Assembly: GCF_019599465.1 (NCBI RefSeq)
Contig: NZ_RKLR01000010.1
Span: 1 to 64,000 of the forward strand
Direction: 5' to 3'
Length of the DNA: 64,000 nt
From: Haloarcula rubra
Lineage (GTDB): Archaea; Halobacteriota; Halobacteria; Halobacteriales; Haloarculaceae
Shown: positions 8,958 through 16,936 of the stretch, piece after piece
How the letters are laid out: each line of letters begins with the position of its first letter
Position numbering within the stretch: position 1 is the first letter of the stretch
Notes under the pieces: model-generated
The model's input: only the letters and a program-made list of their open reading frames with translations
Told to the model about the DNA's origin: nothing
Database searches by the model: none
Position numbers and translations under genes: made by a program

Positions 8958-9223
8958 ATACACTGGACCCGACAAAAACTTTGCGTGAACGGTGGATTCG
9001 GCCAAAACAGTGCCAGTTTGGGAACTGAATGACGTCGATTTCGGGACGAATATCCGACTGTATTTCAACGGGTGGACTATTCCCCATCCGCTGTTATATC
9101 GCCGGGGACTGAGTGGGTGAGCGAGTGCGGTGGCCACACAGTCGGGGGTCGACTGGTGTCGGCCCCGGCCCGTTCCAGCGTGGACTGGGGCCGAGCCTCG
9201 CCACCCACGTCAGTGACATCACT

Positions 9224-10117
9224 ATGACTACGATAATCGACGGCAACGACATCGCGGACGGAATTCGGGCCGAGGTCAGTGCGTGTACCGACACACTCGC
9301 GGAATCAGACGTGCGGCCGGGCCTTGCGACAGTGCTGATGAGCGACGACGGGGCCAGCGAGACGTACGTCTCGATGAAACAGCGGGCCTGTGAGGAGACG
9401 GGTATCGCCGGGTTCCATCACGAAATCGACCCGGAAGAACCCGCGGAGGTGTTGTTCGACCGTATCGAGGAACTGAACGCCGATCCGACAGTCCACGGTA
9501 TCCTCGTACAGATGCCGGTGCCGGACCACGTAGACAAACGGGAGGTACTGGAGCGTATCGACCCCGTGAAAGACGTCGACGGCTTCCACCCCGAGAACGT
9601 GGGTCGATTGGTCGCTGGTAACGCTCGCTTCAAGCCATGTACACCTCACGGCGTCCAGAAGATTCTGGCCGCCGAAGGCATCGAGACGGAGGGCAAAGAC
9701 GCCGTCGTGGTCGGCCGGTCTGATATCGTCGGCAAACCGATGGCGAACCTCCTCGTCCAGTACGGCGAGGGTGGCAACGCGACGACGACGGTGTGTCACT
9801 CTCGGACCCAGAACCTCGCCGAGAAGACTCGGAACGCCGACATCGTGATTGCGGCCGCCGGCGTCCCCGAGATGATAGACGGCGAGATGATTCAGGAAGG
9901 TGCGACGGTCATCGACGTGGGCATCAACCGCGTCGATGCAGACAACGAGAAGGGGTACGAACTAGTCGGCGACGTGAACTTCGATAGCTGTCGCGAAAAG
10001 GCGGGCGCAATCACGCCGGTCCCCGGTGGCGTCGGACCGCTCACCATCGCGATGTTGCTCTACAACACGGTCAAAGCGGCGAGCATCCAGTCCGGCGTCT
10101 CAGTCAACCTCCCGTAA
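9224..10117 (+). CDS. folD: Bifunctional methylenetetrahydrofolate dehydrogenase/cyclohydrolase FolD
   Basis: A 297-residue FolD, the normal length. It interconverts 5,10-methylene-THF, 5,10-methenyl-THF and 10-formyl-THF for one-carbon metabolism in the cytosol. Motifs are YVSMKQRACEETGI with the catalytic Tyr and Lys, QMPVPDHVD, the family signature PVKDVDGFHPENVGRL, PCTPHGV, the NADP-binding VVVGRSDIVGKPMANLL, CHSRT, DIVIAAAGVPE, and the C-terminal PVPGGVGPLTIAMLLYNT. The start is set by homology; the frame is open back to 9113. A TTATAT box near 9092 would give a leader of about 105 nt, unusually long for this organism, unless an unseen promoter is closer. The divergent neighbour is the pabB/pabA operon, also linked to folate if PabB is right. 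Confidence 0.95.
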   Translation: MTTIIDGNDIADGIRAEVSACTDTLAESDVRPGLATVLMSDDGASETYVSMKQRACEETGIAGFHHEIDPEEPAEVLFDRIEELNADPTVHGILVQMPVPDHVDKREVLERIDPVKDVDGFHPENVGRLVAGNARFKPCTPHGVQKILAAEGIETEGKDAVVVGRSDIVGKPMANLLVQYGEGGNATTTVCHSRTQNLAEKTRNADIVIAAAGVPEMIDGEMIQEGATVIDVGINRVDADNEKGYELVGDVNFDSCREKAGAITPVPGGVGPLTIAMLLYNTVKAASIQSGVSVNLP

Positions 10118-10199
10118 TCGGCCCTTCGCCGAGGGTCCGAGTTGCTCTTCCAAGAACCCTTAACAACTTGATAAAACGAGGTTCGTCGGATTGGTCACG

Positions 10200-10400
10200 T
10201 CACTGCGTCTCGACGGCGCCACACTCCGGACAGACGACCTCGACCTCGCTGGACGAGGCCCCAACCGTCTCTATCAAATTGTGTCCGTCAGCGCACTGTT
10301 CGTGTAAGTACACCTCGTGGTTGCCGTGCTGGTCGAGGACGATGTGGTCCCGTTCCGAACCAGAGACCACTCCGTGACAGTAGTGGCACTCACCGCTCAT
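10200..10400 (-). CDS. Small CxxC zinc-binding protein
   Basis: A 66-residue protein with two Cys pairs, CHYCHG at residues 5-8 and CPECGA near 57-60, plus an internal HEQC and several His. The pattern matches the very small one- or two-finger proteins common in haloarchaea, where a few act in swarming, biofilm or stress control. The segment between pairs (DHIVLDQHGNHEVYLHEQC) is beta-like. No DNA-contacting motif can be named. Monocistronic, convergent with folD upstream on the other strand; a TATA-like stretch (ATTTATCG) lies about 22-28 nt before the ATG. Confidence 0.75.
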   Translation of the reverse strand: MSGECHYCHGVVSGSERDHIVLDQHGNHEVYLHEQCADGHNLIETVGASSSEVEVVCPECGAVETQ

Positions 10401-10523
10401 ACAGATATGGTCGCAATCCGACGATAAATAACTAGCCCACAGGGCCTATAGAGGGCCAATTGTGGAGTGGGTAAGCCGGCTTAACACTGGCACAACTAAG
10501 GCTATGCAGCGGGAACTTTGGGT

Positions 10524-11387
10524 ATGGAATACGGATACACAGGCGACGCTCACGAACGGTTGTTCGAGTCCTACAAATCTGACTCGGACCCGTTTCCCGA
10601 GCAGACACCGATGGAGTTCCCGAGGCGGGAACACCGGCGCAAGGAGGTAGACATCCTCAAGCGGTTGTTCTTCCCGACCTGCTGGAACTCCGACGAGCTG
10701 ATCCAGGACGAGTTGGCGGTGCTGAACAACCTCGACGGCCTCGGTGCGCTCTTCTACGCCGGTATGCGGCCATACTCCAACGGCGACGTCTCCAAAACCG
10801 TGGCCGAGACTATCGACCGCTTACCCGACATCCGCCGCCGTCTCAAGAAAGACGTCGAAGCGGCATACAAGGGTGACCCGGCGGCCAAGACCTATCTCGA
10901 GATAATCCGATCGTACCCGGGGTTCCTCGCCATTATGGTCCAGCGCGTAGCGCACGAACTGTACAAACTCGGCGCGACCGAGTACGCCCGTGAGTTGACC
11001 GAGTACGCGAAGACGGAGACGGGCATCGACATCCACCCGGGGGCCGAAATCGGCGAATACTTCTTCATCGACCACGGCACCGGCGTCGTCATCGGCGAGA
11101 CAGCAACCGTTGGCGACTGGGTCCGCATATATCAGGACGTGACCCTCGGTGCGCTCCACTTCGAAGAAGAAGAAGGCGAGGAGCACGCCCTGAAGAAGGG
11201 GTACAAGCGTCACCCCGACATCGGCGACCACGTCGTTATTGGCGCCGGCACGAAGGTGTTAGGTGACATCCACGTGGGCGATCACGTCAGTATCGGCGCG
11301 AACTCGTGGGTCACCGAGGATATCCCCGACAACACGAAGGTGTTCGTCAGCGAGCACCCCGAGCAGGTGCGAAAACGCAACGACTAG
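10524..11387 (+). CDS. cysE: Serine O-acetyltransferase
   Basis: A 287-residue protein that would acetylate L-serine with acetyl-CoA to O-acetylserine, the precursor of cysteine. The N-terminal ~130 residues are alpha-helical (SAT N-domain) and include YPGFLAIMVQRVAHELYKLG. The C-terminal half is a left-handed beta helix of hexapeptide repeats: GIDIHPGAEIGEYFFIDHG, TGVVIGETATVGDWVRIYQD, then HPDIGDHVVIGAGTKVLG and VGDHVSIGANSWVTEDIP. The catalytic HPGA and DHG elements are present. The ATG at 10524 is the first after a TTG; the N-terminal extension is somewhat longer than in bacterial EpsC. No cysK is adjacent. Confidence 0.92.
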   Translation: MEYGYTGDAHERLFESYKSDSDPFPEQTPMEFPRREHRRKEVDILKRLFFPTCWNSDELIQDELAVLNNLDGLGALFYAGMRPYSNGDVSKTVAETIDRLPDIRRRLKKDVEAAYKGDPAAKTYLEIIRSYPGFLAIMVQRVAHELYKLGATEYARELTEYAKTETGIDIHPGAEIGEYFFIDHGTGVVIGETATVGDWVRIYQDVTLGALHFEEEEGEEHALKKGYKRHPDIGDHVVIGAGTKVLGDIHVGDHVSIGANSWVTEDIPDNTKVFVSEHPEQVRKRND

Positions 11388-11406
11388 AGCTCTCGCGATC
11401 CAATCC

Positions 11407-11562
11407 TCAGTCAGCGGGGCGTCGGCGGTGCCAATTGCACGAACGACAGACGACCAACCCCGAGCGGTGTTCGAGCGTCCCGTGACACGTCGGACAGACC
11501 GCTGGTTCGTTCATGCGCTCGACCCCGCCGTCCCCATCTGTTCGCACAGACCGATGGACCAT
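11407..11562 (-). CDS. Tiny zinc-ribbon protein
   Basis: A short reading frame with CPTCHG and CRSCNW separated by 14 residues, a compact zinc ribbon (EHRSGLVVC between them). Length is 51 residues from the ATG at 11562 or 35 from the ATG at 11514 (MNEPAV). Many haloarchaeal microproteins share this layout. It is convergent with the serine acetyltransferase gene (19 nt apart), and no function can be named. Confidence 0.6.
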   Translation of the reverse strand: MVHRSVRTDGDGGVERMNEPAVCPTCHGTLEHRSGLVVCRSCNWHRRRPAD

Positions 11563-11594
11563 ACCGTGACTAACTCTCTGACGGCCGTTCAAGA

Positions 11595-11804
11595 TTGACG
11601 GTCACATGTACACCGATTTATACACCTCCCGGGCGGATAGATACGGTATTCCCGCCGAAGCGGCGACGGTTTGGCCGCAGTTCGGCGACAGTGCTCTACG
11701 GCGCTGACGGCTCTGTCGAGGTATTTTCGGCATCGGATATCGAGACCGGAGAACAGAACTTTGTCATCGTTGAGGGTATGACCGCTATCGTACAGCGTCC
11801 GTGA
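11595..11804 (+). CDS. Small hypothetical protein
   Basis: A 69-residue frame starting at a TTG (no in-frame ATG near the 5' end). The second half (TVLYGADGSVEVFSASDI, then EQNFVIVEG) reads like a genuine acidic beta-rich haloarchaeal protein. The first half is Arg/Pro-rich and less convincing. A TTTATACACC stretch near 11616 inside the frame could mean that the real start lies further in, but no ATG or GTG follows at a suitable place. Unknown function. Confidence 0.4.
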   Translation: MTVTCTPIYTPPGRIDTVFPPKRRRFGRSSATVLYGADGSVEVFSASDIETGEQNFVIVEGMTAIVQRP

Positions 11805-12392
11805 ATCTGTGCTCGCCCGCGGTCACTTCTCGACTCGTCGATGCCTCGATCGTTACATCAAGCGTCGACGCTGTCGCCGGTGAGTATTTAAACTGCAACG
11901 CATCTCCCGACCTATCTTTAAGTAGTCGGTCCCTCTCGGTGGTGATGGGTTCCGTGAGCGTTTGAGCGTCGTAGCCCACTCCCATACGCTGGCAGCGGAC
12001 CCGTCTGGCATACTCGTGGATGCCTCAATCGCATCCACGTTTTCAAGTGATTCTGATGCAGCCGACGGATGAGTGCATCGATTAAAAAGGCGACAGAGTT
12101 CGTCCAACTGTGTCTGTAGAATATATCTAAGCCATAATCTATCTAACTGAGCCCCAATATACTGATCGCTCTTGCGTAGCACATTGTTAATGGCTCGCTG
12201 TCTTTCGGTTTTGGTTTGTGTCGGATGAACTCTGGTCGGGACAGAGAAGCGTTCAGGTCGGTGTTTGTAGACACCCATCAGAATTCTGCAATCGCGTCAA
12301 CAATCTCTTATGGGAGAGCGTATACTGATAATCGTTCTAGCTTGCGTAGTAATGCTACACTATTTTGAGATTAGTATGTCTATACTGTCCAC
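11805..12392. other. AT-richer intergenic stretch with a perfect hairpin
   Basis: No convincing gene in 588 nt. Minus-strand frames exist (for example 11853-12278) but have atypical, basic composition. At 12015-12039 a perfect inverted repeat, CGTGGATGC and GCATCCACG, surrounds a 7-nt loop. The 12100-12200 part is locally AT-rich. A TATTTT box at 12361-12366 serves the next gene. Confidence 0.5.
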
Positions 12393-12680
12393 GTGACTGC
12401 CAGTCCGACCCTGTTATACAAACCCGACGACGACGAGGAGTTGAGCACTGCCATCGTGTCGGCGCTCTCTGACGCCAAAGGGAGAGACGTGAGCCAAGAC
12501 GAATGCGTTCTGTACGACAGTATCGACCCGGATGCACTGGACAAACTGTTCAGAGGAGAGAGCGATGAAGATACGGTCAAAGTCGAGTTCACGACCCACG
12601 GTGCGATCGTGATTCTCTGGGGTAACGGTGACATCACGATTCAGGTGGAAGACCTGGAATCAGACCCAAATTACGCCTGA
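12393..12680 (+). CDS. HalOD1 output-domain protein
   Basis: A 95-residue protein made of a single HalOD1 domain, a haloarchaeal module usually found as an output unit or alone. Diagnostic residues are VLYDSIDPDALDKLF near 44-58 and the late strand GAIVILWGNGDITIQVED. Its biochemical role is not established; it is assumed to take part in signalling. The GTG at 12393 is supported by a TATTTT box 27-32 nt upstream (leaderless). It stands alone, upstream of a CBS-domain gene 108 nt away. Confidence 0.8.
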   Translation: MTASPTLLYKPDDDEELSTAIVSALSDAKGRDVSQDECVLYDSIDPDALDKLFRGESDEDTVKVEFTTHGAIVILWGNGDITIQVEDLESDPNYA

Positions 12681-12788
12681 TTGCCTCTCAGGGGCCCTCC
12701 CATACAGTTCTCAGTGAGTAGTGACGGCTGCACGGAGAGCCAGTAGTCGGGAACAAGAACGAAGACCCCCGTGGTCGTTAGTACTGCT

Positions 12789-13163
12789 ATGCCATCACAG
12801 GAACAGGCAATCGTCGAAGACGTGATGTCCACCCCGCTCGTGACTATCGCGCCCGACGCGACGGTGGTCGAAGCGGCCAAAGAGATGCGGCGACGCGACA
12901 TCAGCGCGCTGCTAGTCACGACCGCACCGCCGTCTATCGTGACGAGTACCGACATCATCGACGCCGTCTCCGAGGAACGAGACACGTCTGAGCTAAACGT
13001 CGCCGACATCATGACCGAGTCCGTCGAGACGGTCCCGCCTGACCTACGTCTCGTGGAGACGGCGGCGATGATGGAGAACTTCGGAATCAATCACCTCCCG
13101 GTCGTCGAAGACGACTTCATCGGGATGGTGTCCTCGACGGACATTACGGCCACGCTCTCGTAA
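12789..13163 (+). CDS. Protein with two CBS domains
   Basis: A 124-residue protein consisting of a CBS pair (Bateman module). The first repeat starts VEDVMSTPLVTIAPDATVVE and ends VTSTDIIDAV; the second starts VADIMTESVETVPPDLRLVE and ends GMVSSTDITATL. Bateman modules bind adenine nucleotides and pass energy state to partner proteins. No catalytic domain is attached, as for many stand-alone archaeal CBS proteins, so the partner is unknown. The ATG at 12789 (MPSQEQAIV) was preferred to an upstream GTG at 12771. Confidence 0.9.
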   Translation: MPSQEQAIVEDVMSTPLVTIAPDATVVEAAKEMRRRDISALLVTTAPPSIVTSTDIIDAVSEERDTSELNVADIMTESVETVPPDLRLVETAAMMENFGINHLPVVEDDFIGMVSSTDITATLS

Positions 13164-13245
13164 TCCCTTCCTCGGCGTCCCTACCGGACTATCCGGGTCC
13201 GAAACACACCGTGCGTTTTTGTGTATACGTCTGGTTTCCCGACCC

Positions 13246-13713
13246 ATGAAAGCGACCACCCTCACGCTCCGTGGCGAGTCTGCACATCGCTTTGCGGACG
13301 CCTTCGTCGACGAGAAGGCCGATGAAAGCCGCCGGTCCTTGAACAAGCGGGGCGTGCGAAACATCCACCGGTACGAGGGGACCGACGTCACGCAAATCGC
13401 CTACGAGCGAGCGTCCGCCCATCTCGATTCTTGGCTGTTGGTCTCGCTCCTCCTCGAACCAGTTGACGAGGAAACCGCTACACTCGTCGTCATGCTCGGC
13501 GGCGGTGGGGAAGGGCCGTTCAAGTTGGACGAGGTCACCCTCAAGCGCGTTCTGGAGGGGGAAGAGGCAGTCGGAGCCACGGGGCGGTTGGCGACCGTGC
13601 TCAAAGACGTTCGGGCAGTCTGTGAGTTACTGGACCTCGACGTCGAGACCGAATGGGAATCGGACGCCGACGCTGGCCTCGCCGAAAAATTCGTCGCAGA
13701 AATTTTCGAGTAG
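13246..13713 (+). CDS. Hypothetical acidic protein, 155 residues
   Basis: Starts MKATTLTLRGESAHRF. The sequence alternates charged helices and short strands (SWLLVSLLLEPVDEETATLVVMLGGGG split by a Gly-rich loop, then FKLDEVTLKRVLEGEEAVG). The first strand-helix unit resembles small DNA- or RNA-binding regulators but no family could be named with certainty. A GTTTTTGTGTATAC stretch about 25-35 nt upstream of the ATG at 13246 can serve as promoter. Convergent with the mobA-type gene downstream, 24 nt apart. Confidence 0.65.
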   Translation: MKATTLTLRGESAHRFADAFVDEKADESRRSLNKRGVRNIHRYEGTDVTQIAYERASAHLDSWLLVSLLLEPVDEETATLVVMLGGGGEGPFKLDEVTLKRVLEGEEAVGATGRLATVLKDVRAVCELLDLDVETEWESDADAGLAEKFVAEIFE

Positions 13714-13736
13714 CCAGATGGTAGCCTCCACGCCGG

Positions 13737-14342
13737 TCAGAACCGCTCGGCGGCCGCCTCGAACTCCTCGCGCGTGTTCAGATTCTCGAACGTCTCCATG
13801 GTTGTGTGGTTCGCTATCTCCTCACGGTCGACGACGACGTAGTCGAGGTCGAACAGCGCTTCGACGATTTTGTGTTCACCTCGTTCGAGCGCTCGGTCGC
13901 AGGCCGACTCCATCGCGTCGGTCCGATACACCGCCTGTGTTGTCTGGAACCACTCGTCGGGACGTGGGACTGCGGCGTCGTGCCCCTCGGCTCGGTCGAA
14001 GAGGTACGACACGAACGACGGGTCGACGAACGGCATGTCACAGGCGACGACGACGCCGTACTCGCTCTCGGTGGCACGGAGGCCGCGGCCGATACCCGCC
14101 ATCGGTCCCTCGTCGGGCGTTTCGTCGAACGCGAATTTCGGCGTGATGCCACACCCGTCTAACGCTGCTTCGATGGCATCGCCCTGATCACGCCGACAGT
14201 TCACCACGAGTTCGTCGACCACCAGCGTGAGTCGGTCGACGACCCGCCGAATCATCGGCGTTCCCGCGAGGTCCGCGACTGCCTTGTCCCGGTCCCCGAA
14301 TCGTGTCGACCGTCCACCGGCGACGACGACGCCTGCTCCCAT
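13737..14342 (-). CDS. mobA: MobA-type molybdenum cofactor guanylyltransferase
   Basis: A ~201-residue nucleotidyltransferase (GT-A fold). MobA attaches GMP to molybdopterin-Mo, forming the guanine dinucleotide cofactor. Visible are the nucleotide loop VVVAGGRSTRFGDRDKAVADL, with the conserved Gly-rich signature and Lys, then DEGPMAGIGRGLRA, CDMPFVDPSFVSYL (the Asp binds Mg) and the C-terminal FENLNTREEFEAA typical of MobA. The ATG at 14342 puts the signature at residue ~4 as in relatives; in-frame ATGs at 14366 and 14369 would add eight or nine residues. A relaxed-specificity NTP-transferase is the alternative. Confidence 0.85.
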   Translation of the reverse strand: MGAGVVVAGGRSTRFGDRDKAVADLAGTPMIRRVVDRLTLVVDELVVNCRRDQGDAIEAALDGCGITPKFAFDETPDEGPMAGIGRGLRATESEYGVVVACDMPFVDPSFVSYLFDRAEGHDAAVPRPDEWFQTTQAVYRTDAMESACDRALERGEHKIVEALFDLDYVVVDREEIANHTTMETFENLNTREEFEAAAERF

Positions 14343-14792
14343 ATACGAACGTTCTCGAGTCGACATCAAGAAGGTTGCTCACCACCGGCGGTCACTGCGT
14401 GTAGGACTCGGCGAGTGAAAGGCAGCAGTCTGGGGCTTGGACACAAGCTATCTCTCCGGTTGCTCATCAGTGAAGATACAACACGAGCGGTGAGACGGCA
14501 CAAACGGTCGTTCGAGTAAGCACACTCCGTGTAGTAGCAGACAAAATTGAAAATGCGGTTTTGAAGCACATGTGCCTCGAGAACAGCTATACGAGTCTGG
14601 TCGGGTATTTACTCGTGTGAGACGATGGAACAGTAGTTTATCAGTATTTTTGGTTATTTTGTCTCTACTTCTCCCAATACGTCGACAGCCGTGGCTGCTA
14701 TCGCGACATTGCCGCCAAAACGCAGTTGCACTACGACGTCGCCGAGGCACTTTGTGACAACGCCCTTCTACCCGGGGTGCGAACGTAGAATA
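14343..14792. other. Intergenic stretch without recognisable gene
   Basis: 450 nt between mobA and the coiled-coil gene. Frames on both strands are short, and Arg/Cys-rich. Composition is less GC-rich between 14510 and 14670. I see no tRNA, CRISPR or clear insertion-sequence ends. Confidence 0.4.
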
Positions 14793-15275
14793 ATGAGTAA
14801 TGACGACGCGATGCTATCGGTGGAGGAACTGGTCGACTATTGCCAGACACAGGCGAGATTGTTGTGGGGGCGTGTCGAGACACTCGGAGAAGAGACCGAC
14901 GAGATGCTGGCGGAAATAGACGAGGAGATTGCAGACGCACGAACACAGTTAGAGGAGCACTCGACGGAAGACCGCGCCGAACCCCCCGTACCAATGATGG
15001 CCGACGAAATCGGAGATATCGAGGCCCTAGAGTCAGAACTCGAGGAGAAGCAGGCAATCATCAAGGCGAAGCAAGCACGTCGTTCCGCGTTTCAGGACCT
15101 GGCCTCGGCCTACGTCGACTTGGCCGAAGAACTCGCCGCCAACGTCGACGACGTCGAGGAATCACTCTCTCGAATCGTCAGCTTCGAACACGAATTCGAC
15201 GCGCCGGCCTACTTCGAAGACAGGCAGACACTCCTCGAAGCCGCGGGTGGGTCGGGAACGAACGATGAGAGATGA
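14793..15275 (+). CDS. Coiled-coil protein of unknown function
   Basis: 160 residues from MSNDDAMLSVEELVDYC. Almost the whole protein is predicted helical, with two long coiled-coil stretches (about residues 25-65, ETDEMLAEIDEEIADARTQL, and 70-125, ALESELEEKQAIIKAKQARR) joined by a Pro-rich turn (EPPVPMMAD). No catalytic motif or membrane segment. The ATG was selected because the upstream part of the open frame (to 14691) is basic and Thr/Pro-rich, unlike the body. It may be a scaffold or a chaperone-like partner; nothing in the neighbourhood shows which. Confidence 0.65.
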   Translation: MSNDDAMLSVEELVDYCQTQARLLWGRVETLGEETDEMLAEIDEEIADARTQLEEHSTEDRAEPPVPMMADEIGDIEALESELEEKQAIIKAKQARRSAFQDLASAYVDLAEELAANVDDVEESLSRIVSFEHEFDAPAYFEDRQTLLEAAGGSGTNDER

Positions 15276-15877
15276 GATGTCGAGAGTGAATCCATCGACG
15301 TAGTGGCCGTGTTCGTGCCTGAATATCGACTGAGACTATCTGAAGTAGTCCGGTCGACATCGAGCTGCGTTTCACTGCTACAGCATCCTCGATTACTGTA
15401 CTCAAATACTGGAGGATAGCACCACCCGTGCGAACGTCGACCGGTATATCTCGAAACGGCTTCGAAAATAGGTTCTGGAAGTCCTCGACTCTCGTATTTC
15501 GGTTAGTTTATCTAAATCTGGTCAATCTGTCTCTATCGTAGGCCGATATGACGTTACTGAGAACAGGGTATCAGAGATGCCGTGGACGCTAAGCGGACTG
15601 AATATCTAACACAGGTACACGCGTTATGGAGTGTGAGCTCTATATCGGTCTGCTGCTCTTTCTGCAGGACAATATTTGCGAGAGCCGAACGCGAATTTCG
15701 ACGACGACTAACGGGGGCGATGGTGAACCCATCATGTATAGAGCGAGGATAACAGTCGTTATAACGAGCCACAGCGGCAGGACAAAGTGCTCATCCGGCC
15801 GCGATGGGGGGAAGACTGCTCCGTCGGAAGTACGGCTTCTTCTGTGGAACCGGCAAGCAGCGAGAATCCAGGTGCCA
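15276..15877. other. Intergenic stretch without recognisable gene
   Basis: 602 nt. Several AT-rich patches (around 15480-15560 and 15600-15680) and only short frames with unlikely composition. It marks the edge between the core-like region and the catabolic island starting with the iclR gene. Nothing else seen. Confidence 0.4.
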
Positions 15878-16642
15878 CTACGAGAACTGTGAGTTGATTT
15901 CGATGACGTTGGCGGACCGAGTCACCATCTTCGGCAGTTCTTCTTCGTACAGTTCGCCCTCGAATCTGCTCGCTGGGCCCGAGACACTGAGCGCCCCGAC
16001 GACTTCACCTTTGGTGACGACCGGTGCGGCCACACAGCGAAGCCCCTCGATTTTCTCCTCTCGGTCGAAAGCGTACCCCTGTTCGCGGACGGCCTCCAAC
16101 TCCTCGAACAGCTCCTCTCGAGTCGTGATGGTCGACGACGTGTATTGTGGGAGGCCATGTTGCTCGACTATCTCCTCGACTCTTTCTTCGTCCATGTAGG
16201 CCAGCATCGCCTTACCTAGGGAGATGCAGTGGAGGTACTCGCGGTCGCCGACGGACGATGCCGTCTGGACGGCCCGCTCGCCGCCGGTCTTGTAGATGTA
16301 CACCGCACGGCCGTGTTCCTCGGTCGCAAACTGCGCGAGTTCGCCGCTGTCGGCCGCCAGTTCGTTCAGTTCCTCGCGAACGACGTCGTATATCTGGAGT
16401 CGGTCCTTGACTGTCTCGGCGAGTTCGAGGTACCTGAGGCTCAGCCGATAGACTCCGTCCTGTTTCACGACGTACTCGTTCTCGGCGAGCGTCGCGAGAT
16501 GGCTGTGGACCGTTCCCTTCGAGTACTCCAGCGTCTCGGCGATCTCGGTGATACCGGCCCCGTCTCGCTCCTGTAGGAACTCGATGATGTTCAACGATAT
16601 CTGTACCGCATCCACCGTCCGTGATTTCGACGAGGTTCCCAT
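15878..16642 (-). CDS. IclR family transcriptional regulator of the catabolic island
   Basis: 254 residues, the standard IclR size. An N-terminal winged helix (TVDAVQISLNIIEFLQERD, then GITEIAETLEYSKGTVHSHL with recognition helix) is followed by the effector domain (KDRLQIYDVVREELNELAAD, YLHCISLGKAMLAYM, REQGYAFDREEKIEGLRCVA, GALSVSGPASRF). IclR proteins are tetramers that sense sugars, sugar acids or aromatics; haloarchaeal relatives such as XacR of Haloferax volcanii control sugar degradation. The ATG at 16642 fits a TTTATGATAA box 21-30 nt upstream. It diverges from the F420-dependent oxidoreductase gene and begins the catabolic island, so it is the likely local regulator. A palindrome abuts its promoter, suggesting autoregulation. 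Confidence 0.9.
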   Translation of the reverse strand: MGTSSKSRTVDAVQISLNIIEFLQERDGAGITEIAETLEYSKGTVHSHLATLAENEYVVKQDGVYRLSLRYLELAETVKDRLQIYDVVREELNELAADSGELAQFATEEHGRAVYIYKTGGERAVQTASSVGDREYLHCISLGKAMLAYMDEERVEEIVEQHGLPQYTSSTITTREELFEELEAVREQGYAFDREEKIEGLRCVAAPVVTKGEVVGALSVSGPASRFEGELYEEELPKMVTRSANVIEINSQFS

Positions 16643-16662
16643 ACTGAGCATTTCAAATCCCG

Positions 16663-16690
16663 TTATCATAAATGTTCGTACGTGACGAAC
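16663..16690 (-). promoter_or_regulatory. iclR promoter with adjoining palindromic operator candidate
   Basis: TTTATGATAA at 16663-16672 (minus strand) is the TATA-like box. Just upstream, GTTCG (16674-16678) and CGAAC (16686-16690) form a palindrome with a 7-nt spacer. The same GTTCG-N7-CGAAC layout recurs at 37677-37693. A position next to the TATA box, where TFB would bind, suits repression or activation by the IclR protein. Binding is inferred. Confidence 0.5.
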
Positions 16691-16902
16691 GATTTCCAGT
16701 GTTTGCATCAGACGAACGACTATCCAGTCGCGAGTGGTTTTCATAAATTGGTTATCCACCCGACCGTTCAATACTCGTGTGAATCCGAGAAATAATCACG
16801 CACTCCCGATATGGGGTCGTCACCCGTTCGCCAGACGCAAACTCACCGTGATTATTGTCTGCAAATCGTTTGTGCTGTCGAATTTCGGCGAGCGAGGAAA
16901 AC

Positions 16903-16910
16903 AAATAATA
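16903..16910 (+). promoter_or_regulatory. TATA-like box of the F420-dependent oxidoreductase gene
   Basis: AAATAATA is 27-34 nt before the ATG at 16937, supporting a leaderless start there. Confidence 0.5.
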
Positions 16911-16936
16911 CGCGCCAATCACAGTGTGTGTGTACG

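Noticed and set aside
7504-8988. 494-codon plus-strand frame opposite pabB
   Set aside because: Mirrors codon bias of the real gene on the other strand; no recognisable motif.
11785-12278. Minus-strand frames in the gap before the HalOD1 gene
   Set aside because: Unusual basic composition, two overlapping frames and no motif; left as a gene-free stretch.
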